5,005 nt of DNA. Origin: JAWWBN01 sp033720955 (GTDB lineage: Bacteria > Acidobacteriota > Thermoanaerobaculia > Multivoradales > JAHEKO01). Position numbers and translations under genes: made by a program. Shown here piece by piece: positions 1 through 5,005 of the stretch. Positions within the stretch are counted from its first letter, which is position 1, and the number at the start of each line of letters is the position of its first letter. The notes below the pieces were generated by a model. The model did no database searches, was not told the DNA's origin, and saw nothing but the letters and a program-made list of their open reading frames with translations. The stretch spans positions 1 to 5,005 of the forward strand of contig JAWWBN010000264.1 of NCBI GenBank assembly GCA_033720955.1, in the 5' to 3' direction.

Positions 1-291
1 CGGCGACCGCCATCCGCAGGAGGTGGGTCGCGTGCCGTGGGCCCTCGCCGCGGCGCGTGAGGGACGGCGAGGCCAGGAGCGACTCGAGATCGGTGAGAGC
101 GTCCTCGAGCCGCGTCGGCGGGTCGAACACCCGGGGGTGGGTGACGACGCGCAGAAACTCGTAGGGACAGGGCCAGAAGATGTTCCAAGGCCGGCGTCCC
201 TCGGCCCGCCTGCGCAGGAGGTCCGCGGCCCGCTCGTGATGCTCCAGCTCCCTGCGCCGTGGAGGAGGACGTTGGCATCGAGAGCGATCGA
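1..291 (-). pseudogene. VapC-type PIN-domain ribonuclease toxin, frame-disrupted and cut by the window edge
   Basis: VapC toxins are PIN-domain RNases of type II toxin-antitoxin modules, and their acidic residues bind the catalytic metal. Reading leftwards, IALDANVLLH (288-259) is the classic PIN strand with the first catalytic Asp. The protein then continues in a different frame from 256 to the edge, with RRELEHHERAADLLRR, then WPCPYEFLRVVTHPRVFDPP, and then LESLLASPSL and GEGPRHATHLLRM, all typical of one VapC subfamily. Only two bases (258-257) separate the two frames where I would expect about six, which fits a loss of about four bases. The codon where the initiator Met is expected (291-289) is TCG. 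The nearest upstream ATG in the first frame (378-376) would add an unfamiliar low-complexity leader. The last ~40-50 residues, with the remaining acidic residues, lie outside the window. No VapB-like antitoxin is visible upstream. A sequencing or assembly error could mimic the frameshift. Family assignment is firm; decay is likely. Confidence 0.72.
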
Positions 292-414
292 CTCAGCCGC
301 GGCCGCAGCGGATCGAAGAGCGCGTCCCGGTCGTCGAGACAGACGCCTGGGAGCAGACGGCCCTCCTCCGTACGCCATCGCAAGCGGGCAGGCGAGCGCC
401 CTGAGGCGTCGCGG

Positions 415-434
415 GTCCCCCTTGATTGGGGGAC
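415..434. repeat. perfect 7-bp inverted repeat, hairpin-forming
   Basis: GTCCCCC (415-421) pairs with GGGGGAC (428-434) around the AT-rich 6-base loop TTGATT. The loop stands out against the surrounding GC-rich sequence. There is no T-run on either side, so it is not a canonical intrinsic terminator. It could be an operator for the DUF4442 gene, a remnant of regulation of the toxin locus, or chance. The structure is seen directly; its function is unknown. Confidence 0.5.
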
Positions 435-507
435 GGAAAGGGGCGCCGCTCTCTTTCGCGCCTTCGAGCCGGGTTCGACTATCCTCCGGTCGTCCGCGGA
501 GCCGCCA

Positions 508-544
508 CGGCTCGCCGCGCCCGGGAGCCGCAGGGGGCGAGCCG
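508..544. repeat. perfect 9-bp inverted repeat upstream of the DUF4442 start
   Basis: CGGCTCGCC (508-516) is the exact reverse complement of GGCGAGCCG (536-544), with a 19-base loop. It ends 26 bases before the ATG at 571, so it would probably lie in the 5' untranslated region of that gene. The loop contains the AGGGGG string that continues into the right arm, too far from the ATG to act as its Shine-Dalgarno. Chance pairing in GC-rich DNA remains possible. Confidence 0.45.
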
Positions 545-570
545 GCCGCCCGGCCGCGGGCCCGCGCTCC

Positions 571-1032
571 ATGACCCTTCTCGCCCGCCTCCGCCGCTCC
601 CTCAAGCGGCGGCTGCTGGCCACCCTGAGCGTCTACCCGCCCTACCTGGGGGCCGGAATCCGCGTCAAGCGGGTGGCGAAGGGACACTTTCGAGTGTCCA
701 TGGGACTCCACTGGTACAACCGCAACTATTTCGGCACCCACTTCGGCGGCTCGCTCTACTCGATGTGCGATCCCTTCTTCGTCCTGGCCCTGATGGAGCA
801 CCTGGGGAGCGCCTTCGAGGCGTGGGACAAGCGCTCCACCATCCATTTCCGCCGGCCCGGGCGCGGGCGGGTGACGGCGGAGTTCGCGATCCCGGCCGAG
901 CGGGTCGAGCAGATCCGGCGCGAGGCGCTGGAGCGGGGCACGACCGAGGCGGAGTTCGAGGTGGAGGTCCTCGGCCCCGAGGGGGAGGTCGTCGCGCGGG
1001 TCGAGAAGTTGGTCCACGTACGGGCCCGGTAG
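571..1032 (+). CDS. DUF4442 domain-containing protein (hotdog-like fold, thioesterase-related)
   Basis: This 153-residue protein of the DUF4442 family (PF14539) is predicted cytoplasmic. The family is related by fold to hotdog thioesterases of the PaaI/YiiD kind, but the substrate is unknown. Family features are a basic N-terminus (6-14), YPPYLGAGIRV (22-32), the highly conserved LHWYNRNYFGTHFGGSLYSM block (46-65) with CDPFF after it (66-70), WDKRSTIHFRRPGRG (85-99), and an Arg/Glu-rich C-terminal half ending in an EVxVxxxEGEVVARVEK-like strand pattern (130-146). The length is usual for the family. I chose the ATG at 571 because the N-terminal block lines up with the family; an open frame continues upstream to about 259, but that part is low-complexity. 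No Shine-Dalgarno is evident just before the ATG, so a leaderless or weakly initiated message is possible. It is a single gene convergent with fmdB. The family call is strong; an enzymatic role is only inferred. Confidence 0.88.
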   Translation: MTLLARLRRSLKRRLLATLSVYPPYLGAGIRVKRVAKGHFRVSMGLHWYNRNYFGTHFGGSLYSMCDPFFVLALMEHLGSAFEAWDKRSTIHFRRPGRGRVTAEFAIPAERVEQIRREALERGTTEAEFEVEVLGPEGEVVARVEKLVHVRAR

Positions 1033-1107
1033 CGCCGGCACTCCTGTCCAGCGCCGTCGGCGCGGGCCTCGACCGCCTCCGCTCCGCTCGCGGGCCCCTC
1101 CCGATCA

Positions 1108-1125
1108 GCCGGCCGACCGGCCGGC
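1108..1125. terminator. GC-rich hairpin between convergent genes, possible bidirectional terminator
   Basis: GCCGGCC (1108-1114) and GGCCGGC (1119-1125) form a perfect 7-bp stem with the 4-base loop GACC. Flanking GATC sequences (1103-1106 and 1129-1132) could extend it imperfectly. It lies 15 bases beyond the fmdB stop and about 75 bases beyond the DUF4442 stop. Neither strand has a U-tract after the stem, so it is at best a non-canonical terminator. Its place between two converging genes is the main support. Confidence 0.4.
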
Positions 1126-1139
1126 GGCGATCAGCTCGC

Positions 1140-1370
1140 TCAGGTGAAGCCGGAGGGGGCGCCGCAGCCGCCGCCCGGGGTGGGAGCCAGGCAGCTCGAG
1201 CCCGCCGCCCGGCCGCCGTCGGACGTCGCGGCGGCGAAGGTCGAGTACTGCTTCTCCACCCGGCTCGCGTCGCAGCTCGGGCAGATCAGCCCCTCGGCGC
1301 CCTGGCCCAGGCGCTGGAGGACCTCGAAGCGGTGACCGCAGTCGGTGCAGGCGTATTCGTAGAGGGGCAT
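1140..1370 (-). CDS. FmdB-family zinc ribbon protein
   Basis: This small 76-residue protein belongs to the FmdB / CxxC_CxxC_SSSS family, named after the formamidase-locus regulator of Methylophilus. The molecular role is generally unknown; it is often described as a putative regulator. It starts with the family hallmark MPLYEYACTDCGHRFE. The zinc knuckle is C8-x2-C11 and C30-x2-C33, separated by a short EVLQRLGQ segment. The C-terminal tail is Gly/Ser/Ala-rich and ends CGAPSGFT with further cysteines at 60 and 69, as in many members whose tail runs SSGFT. Length and start match the family exactly. The Shine-Dalgarno is weak (a GAGA-type sequence just before the ATG). It is probably a single-gene unit: a candidate promoter lies upstream at 1410-1438 and a hairpin lies just after the stop. 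Family confidence is high; regulatory function is not shown by the sequence. Confidence 0.9.
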   Translation of the reverse strand: MPLYEYACTDCGHRFEVLQRLGQGAEGLICPSCDASRVEKQYSTFAAATSDGGRAAGSSCLAPTPGGGCGAPSGFT

Positions 1371-1409
1371 GGTCTCGAAGCGGAGGGCGTCGCGCGTCCT
1401 GGCACCGGG

Positions 1410-1438
1410 ATCGTAAACGCCGGAGGCCGCCGGGGCAA
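1410..1438 (-). promoter_or_regulatory. candidate sigma70-type promoter for fmdB
   Basis: On the minus strand, TTGCCC (1438-1433) and TACGAT (1415-1410) are separated by exactly 17 bases. Each matches four of six consensus positions (TTGACA, TATAAT). Transcription would start near 1403, leaving a leader of roughly 33 bases before the fmdB ATG. A 9-bp inverted repeat has one arm inside the spacer and the other just upstream of the -35. Matches to hexamers in this GC-rich context are not proof. Confidence 0.38.
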
Positions 1439-1462
1439 TTCCCGTCCCGCTCGGGCGGCCTC
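1423..1462. repeat. 9-bp inverted repeat spanning the -35 region of the candidate fmdB promoter
   Basis: GAGGCCGCC (1423-1431) is exactly complementary to GGCGGCCTC (1454-1462). Inside the 22-base loop, smaller stems are possible, such as CGGG/CCCG around GCAATT (1431-1444). One arm falls in the promoter spacer and the other upstream of the -35 box, an arrangement seen with repressor operators. It may equally be a chance structure. Confidence 0.4.
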
Positions 1463-1504
1463 GGGTGAAGACGGTGGGCCCTCCGTGACCGCGGCTCCGA
1501 GCCA

Positions 1505-1529
1505 GCGCCCGGCACGGGTCCGGGCGCTA
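1505..1529 (-). terminator. 9-bp hairpin downstream of the SYLF gene, possible terminator
   Basis: AGCGCCCGG (1505-1513) pairs perfectly with CCGGGCGCT (1521-1529) around a 7-base loop. It lies about 45 bases after the SYLF stop and upstream of the candidate fmdB promoter, the expected place for a transcription end. There is no U-tract after the stem on the minus strand, so it is called from position and stem strength only. Confidence 0.4.
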
Positions 1530-1573
1530 CCCCGGCGCGACCGCGCTTCGCCCCCGGCGACCGGCGACCGCCC

Positions 1574-2248
<675 letters not shown>

Positions 2249-2363
2249 GACCCCGATGCGTGTGCGAAAACCGTGCCCGCGGCGTCGGCGAGACGGGGCG
2301 GCCGGGACGCCTCGCGCCGCGCGCGGCGACCCCGGCCCCGCGTCGGGCGGCGGGGGCTCGATG

Positions 2364-2378
2364 GCCTCCGCGGGAGGC
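2364..2378 (-). terminator. small hairpin just after the phosphofructokinase gene
   Basis: GCCTCC (2364-2369) and GGAGGC (2373-2378) form a perfect 6-bp stem with a GCG loop, beginning 23 bases past the kinase stop on the minus strand. It could end or attenuate transcription before the SYLF gene. There is no U-tract, so the call is weak. Confidence 0.28.
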
Positions 2379-2401
2379 GATCCGGGCCTCGCGCCGCCCG
2401 G

Positions 2402-3721
2402 TCAGGCCAGGCGCTGGCCGGTGGTCTCCAGGACGTTCCGCCAGAGCTCGCCGTGGGGGTCGATCGTCTTGCTCTCCCCCTCGAGGGCCGCCAGCGGGAC
2501 GTGAGTCATCAGGCCGTGCCAGTAGCCGATCAGCAGCTCCGTCTTGCCGGCCATGGCGGCGTGGACCGCGTTCTGGGCGAGACGGGCGCAGAAGAGCGAG
2601 TCGCTGGGGTTTGCGGGCGCCGATCGGATCAGGTAGCTGGGGTCGATGTACTTGAGCTCGATGCGGCAGCCGCGCTCCGCCAGACCCTCCTCCAACCGTC
2701 GCCGCAGGTAGCCGCCGATGTCCCCCAGCCGGCGGTTGCCGGAGGCGTCGCGCCCCCGCTCGCCGGAGAGGTACTCCTGCCCCGCCCCCTCCGCCACCAC
2801 GAGAACCGCCCGCTCCCGCTGGGCGAGCCGCTCCTCGACCCGGTCCAGGAGACCGCCCTCGCCCTCTATGGAGAACGGCACCTCCGGCACCAGACAGAAG
2901 TCCACGCCGGCGGAGGCCAGGGTGGCCGCGGCGGCGATGTAGCCGGAGTGACGCCCCATCAGCTTGACGAGACCGACGCCGTTGCGCACCGCTCCGGCCT
3001 CGGTGCGCGCCGAGCGCACCGCGACGCTGGCCAGCATCACCGCCGTCTCGAAGCCAAACGACCTGCGCACGTAGGGGATGTCGTTGTCGATGGTCTTCGG
3101 CAGCCCGACGATGGCGATGGCAAGCCCGCGCCGGCGCACCTCCCCGGCCACCGCGGCGGCGGCGCGCATGGTGCCGTCGCCGCCGATGGCGAAGAGGATG
3201 TCGATCTCCTTCTGTACCAGGGCGTCCACGATGCGCTCGGTGCCGGGGCTGCCGCGGCTGGTGCCCAGGATCGAGCCGCCCCTGCGGTCGATCGCCTCCA
3301 CCGTGGCGAGGTCGAGCGGCATCCACTCGGGCCCTCGCTCGCCCACGAAGCCATGCAGGCCGTGGCGGACGCCCACGACCTCGCCCACACCGTAGCGGTC
3401 CACGAGCTGTCGCACCAGCGCCCGGATGACGTCGTTCAGACCCGGCGAGAGGCCGCCGCAGGTGACGATGGCCGCCCGCGTGGCCGCGGGCTCGAAGTAG
3501 ATCCGCGAGCGGGGTCCCGCCACCTCGAAGCTGGGCACCTCCTCGCCCCGCGCGAGGCGGTCGCGCACCGAGTCCAGATAGGGATCGACCGGCAGCCGCC
3601 GGCCCTCCGAGACGAAGCTCCAGGGAGAGCCGGCCGCGAGCGGGCTGTCGAGGGTGGCCGGACCCAGCCTCGGAATGGCGAAGCGGCCGGTCTTCAGACC
3701 CGGTAGTCGTCCGCCCGCCAC
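2402..3721 (-). CDS. 6-phosphofructokinase, long plant-like ATP-dependent form
   Basis: This enzyme phosphorylates fructose 6-phosphate to fructose 1,6-bisphosphate, the committed glycolytic step, in the cytoplasm. It has 439 residues, longer than the ~320 of E. coli PfkA, with an ~80-residue N-terminal extension as in plant and TP0108-like PFKs. Motifs: CGGLSPGLNDVIR (88-100), LGTSRG (152-157), GGDGT of the nucleotide loop (180-184), PKTIDND with the catalytic Asp212 and Asp214 (208-214), MGRHSGYIA (255-263), PEVPF (279-283), EGAGQE (311-316) and YIDPSYLIRSAPANPSD (358-374), the last very like plant enzymes. GGDGT rather than GGDD predicts ATP as donor, whereas Lys in PKTIDND is typical of the pyrophosphate lineage. 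This mixture is known in plant and trypanosomatid ATP-PFKs. The start is GTG at 3721, supported by GAGGTG at 3732-3727 with 5-base spacing. It overlaps the DUF6526 gene by 28 bp. Family certain; donor inferred. Confidence 0.93.
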   Translation of the reverse strand: MAGGRLPGLKTGRFAIPRLGPATLDSPLAAGSPWSFVSEGRRLPVDPYLDSVRDRLARGEEVPSFEVAGPRSRIYFEPAATRAAIVTCGGLSPGLNDVIRALVRQLVDRYGVGEVVGVRHGLHGFVGERGPEWMPLDLATVEAIDRRGGSILGTSRGSPGTERIVDALVQKEIDILFAIGGDGTMRAAAAVAGEVRRRGLAIAIVGLPKTIDNDIPYVRRSFGFETAVMLASVAVRSARTEAGAVRNGVGLVKLMGRHSGYIAAAATLASAGVDFCLVPEVPFSIEGEGGLLDRVEERLAQRERAVLVVAEGAGQEYLSGERGRDASGNRRLGDIGGYLRRRLEEGLAERGCRIELKYIDPSYLIRSAPANPSDSLFCARLAQNAVHAAMAGKTELLIGYWHGLMTHVPLAALEGESKTIDPHGELWRNVLETTGQRLA

Positions 3722-4134
3722 TGCGTCACCTCGCGCTTGATCTGCTCCTCGGAAAGTCCCTCCTCTGCGGCCCGGCGCGCCAGGGCGGCGAGCTCGCCGT
3801 CGGAGGCGAAGCGGAGGCCGATGATCTGTCGGATCGTCAGCCGCGGGTCGAGCGGCTGGCCGGTCAGCAGGTAGTGGCGCAGGCTCTCCTCCGCCCGGAT
3901 GGCGCGATCCTGGGCCTTGAGGGCCCAGATACGCACGAAGGCGCCGTTGAGCAGGGAGATCAGCACCAGCAGCAGGATCAGCCCCGCCGCCAGCCGTCCT
4001 TCGCCCTGTCCCAGGGCGCGCGTCAGCAGCCAGATCGAGCCGCCCAGGGCCGCCAGCAGCAGCAGGGTGAGGACGTAGTGGTAGAGCGGCACGTAGCGGC
4101 GGTGGTTGGCGTAGGTCTGGATCTGCTGGGCCAT
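3694..4134 (-). CDS. DUF6526-type small membrane protein with two transmembrane helices
   Basis: This 146-residue protein begins MAQQIQTYANHRRYVPLYHY, the start I associate with the DUF6526 family; its function is unknown. Two hydrophobic helices follow at about 18-39 (YHYVLTLLLLAALGGSIWLL) and 49-68 (AAGLILLLVLISLLNGAFVR), joined by a short loop RALGQGEGR. The rest is a cytoplasmic-looking, charged helical domain: KAQDRAIRAEESLRHYLLTG (73-92), then LDPRLTIRQIIGLRFASD (95-112), then ELAALARRAAEEGLSEEQIK (114-133), ending in WRADDYRV. The ATG is well supported by AGGAGG five bases upstream. It begins 31 bp after the VWFA-related gene and its end carries the start of the kinase gene, so it is the middle gene of a probable operon. 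The DUF6526 name is from recall and less certain than the topology. Confidence 0.8.
   Translation of the reverse strand: MAQQIQTYANHRRYVPLYHYVLTLLLLAALGGSIWLLTRALGQGEGRLAAGLILLLVLISLLNGAFVRIWALKAQDRAIRAEESLRHYLLTGQPLDPRLTIRQIIGLRFASDGELAALARRAAEEGLSEEQIKREVTQWRADDYRV
3727..3732 (-). promoter_or_regulatory. ribosome binding site of the phosphofructokinase gene, inside the DUF6526 gene
   Basis: GAGGTG (3732-3727 on the minus strand) lies five bases before the GTG start at 3721-3719. It decides for this GTG, because the frame offers no ATG nearby and the family's N-terminal extension is needed. It sits inside the last codons of the upstream gene, so translation of the two is probably coupled. 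Confidence 0.65.
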
Positions 4135-4139
4135 CGGGA

Positions 4140-4146
4140 CCTCCTC
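4140..4146 (-). promoter_or_regulatory. strong ribosome binding site of the DUF6526-type gene
   Basis: GAGGAGG (4146-4140 on the minus strand) stands five bases before the ATG at 4134-4132. It is the best Shine-Dalgarno in the window and fixes this start. It lies in the 31-bp gap after the VWFA-related gene. Confidence 0.75.
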
Positions 4147-4165
4147 GCCTCGCGGCGGTCGGGCG

Positions 4166-5005
4166 CTACGGATAGTAGCCGCTCAGGGTGCGCGCCGTCA
4201 GGCCGCGGCCGGCCACCTCCACGACGATCGAGCGGAAGGCGTCGTCGTCGCCGGTGTTGCTCGACTGGTAGGTCAGGAGATACTGCGACCGCAGCTCCTC
4301 CTGCACCAGGGCGTAGATGGCCGAGAGCTTGGCGAGGTCGTCGATGAAGAAAGGGCGCCCGCCGGTCTCGTTGGCCAGCTCCGCCAGCCGCGAGCGGACG
4401 CCCGGGTCGCGCAGGCCCAGCCCCACGGCGTAGATCGCCACCCCCGCCCGGCGGGCGTAGTCGAGGGTCTCCTCGTAGGAGAAGCGGCTCGCCTCGTCCT
4501 TGCCGTCCGACAGCAGCAGCAGGGCCCGCTGGCCCTTGACGCCGGCGAAGTAGTAGAGACCGAACATCACCGAGTCGTAGAGCGCCGTCTCGCCCTCCGC
4601 GGTCAGCCCGGCCAGCGCGCCGCCCAGCAGCCGCAGGTTCGAGGTCAGCCCCTCCTGCAGCCGGGGCAGCCGGTTGAAGGTGATGATCGCCGCCTCGTCG
4701 TCGGGGCCGATGGCGTCCTGGAGGAACTTGAGCGCGGCCACCCGGGTGGCGTCCAGCACCGGCGCCATGGACGCCGAGTTGTCGAACAGGATCCCCACCC
4801 GGATCGGCTGGTCCGCCACGGCGGCGAACTTGACCACCTCCTGCGGCACGCCGTCCTCGAGCACCCGGAAGTCCTCGGCCGCCAGGCCCGGCACCGGGCG
4901 GCCCGCCGGGTCCAGGACGGTGGTGTAGAGCTCCACCACCTGGATGTCGAGCTGCTCGAGCTGGTCCGGAGCGTTGATGAAGACCAGGTCTTCGGCGCTG
5001 GTGCC
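4166..5005 (-). CDS. VWFA-related protein of the acidobacterial type, N-terminus beyond the window
   Basis: The last 279 residues of a von Willebrand factor A protein of the VWFA-related acidobacterial kind (TIGR03436) are present. The frame is open through the right edge. It first reads LEQLDIQVVELYTTVLDPAG and then VPGLAAEDFRVLEDGVPQEV, the usual Ig-like strand region before the domain. The VWA domain starts at RVGILFDNSASM with a complete metal-ion-dependent adhesion site: Asp75, Ser77 and Ser79 (DxSxS), Thr140 (GETALYDSV) and Asp167 (LLLSDGKDE), counted from the first residue in the window. GVAIYAVGLG and the ending LTARTLSGYYP are also typical. Such proteins are usually exported and may bind proteins or ligands through the metal site, but the partner is unknown. 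The GTG near 4939 falls inside a conserved strand and is not the start. A signal peptide would be expected beyond the edge but cannot be seen. It heads the right-hand cluster. Confidence 0.9.
   Translation of the reverse strand, partial: GTSAEDLVFINAPDQLEQLDIQVVELYTTVLDPAGRPVPGLAAEDFRVLEDGVPQEVVKFAAVADQPIRVGILFDNSASMAPVLDATRVAALKFLQDAIGPDDEAAIITFNRLPRLQEGLTSNLRLLGGALAGLTAEGETALYDSVMFGLYYFAGVKGQRALLLLSDGKDEASRFSYEETLDYARRAGVAIYAVGLGLRDPGVRSRLAELANETGGRPFFIDDLAKLSAIYALVQEELRSQYLLTYQSSNTGDDDAFRSIVVEVAGRGLTARTLSGYYP

Larger units (their letters stand above)
292..570. other. intergenic stretch without a convincing gene; contains two inverted repeats
   Basis: This stretch lies between the divergent toxin remnant and the DUF4442 gene. 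I find no recognisable protein in any frame; the open frames that cross it are low-complexity Arg/Pro/Gly-rich readings expected in GC-rich DNA. A VapB antitoxin would be expected to the right of vapC on the minus strand, but none is recognisable. The two perfect inverted repeats are listed separately. A TATCCT sequence at 480-485 resembles a -10 box, but it has no good -35 partner at normal spacing, so I do not call a promoter. Confidence 0.5.

Noticed and set aside
259..570. N-terminal extension of the DUF4442 protein to an upstream start
   Set aside because: The added ~104 residues are low-complexity and absent from the family pattern, which fits the ATG at 571.
23..574. 183-codon plus-strand open frame over the toxin remnant
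   Set aside because: It is antisense to a recognisable PIN-domain body, with an Arg/Pro/Gly-rich composition and no family motif.
1105..1515. 136-codon minus-strand open frame overlapping fmdB
   Set aside because: It is an Arg/Pro-rich shadow in the wrong frame; the FmdB frame carries the family hallmark and cysteine pairs.
2315..2328. 14-base self-complementary sequence of only G and C upstream of the SYLF gene
   Set aside because: CG-alternating palindromes arise easily at this base composition, and position and context give no support for a regulatory role.
4054..4064. CAG-repeat-like run in the DUF6526-type gene
   Set aside because: It is the reverse strand of consecutive Leu codons in the first transmembrane helix and is explained by coding.

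Overview
This is a GC-rich bacterial window of about 5 kb. A VWFA-related protein of the type common in Acidobacteria, a DUF6526 membrane protein, a DUF4442 protein and an FmdB-type zinc ribbon, together with the high GC, suggest an Acidobacteriota genome, possibly Thermoanaerobaculia-like. That assignment is inferred from recalled family resemblance, not from a database search.

Layout. At the left edge (1-291, minus) is the remnant of a VapC/PIN-domain toxin. Its DxN-containing N-terminus and its body lie in different frames, and no start codon sits at the expected place. Positions 292-570 hold no convincing gene but contain two perfect inverted repeats. A DUF4442 (hotdog-like) gene follows on the plus strand (571-1032). 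It converges across a GC-rich hairpin on a small FmdB-family zinc-ribbon gene (1140-1370, minus). Upstream of fmdB, at 1371-1573, are a plausible sigma70-type promoter, a dyad that spans its -35 region, and a hairpin that could terminate the next gene. That gene (1574-2248, minus) encodes an exported SYLF-domain protein.

The right half is a minus-strand gene cluster read from the right edge leftwards: a VWFA-related protein (its N-terminus lies beyond the window), a two-helix membrane protein of the DUF6526 type, and a long-form 6-phosphofructokinase resembling plant ATP-PFKs. The first two are 31 bp apart. The kinase starts at a GTG inside the end of the DUF6526 gene, with a good Shine-Dalgarno, so these three look like one operon with translational coupling. 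The SYLF gene follows after about 150 bp and may or may not be co-transcribed.

How they work together: the kinase is a core glycolytic enzyme, and the others look like envelope or extracytoplasmic proteins and small housekeeping proteins. I see no integrated novel system here: no CRISPR array, insertion sequence, tRNA, rRNA or recognisable defence cluster. The most notable items are the broken toxin, the mixed GGDGT/PKTIDND signature of the kinase, the coupled layout of the right-hand cluster, and the structured region upstream of fmdB.
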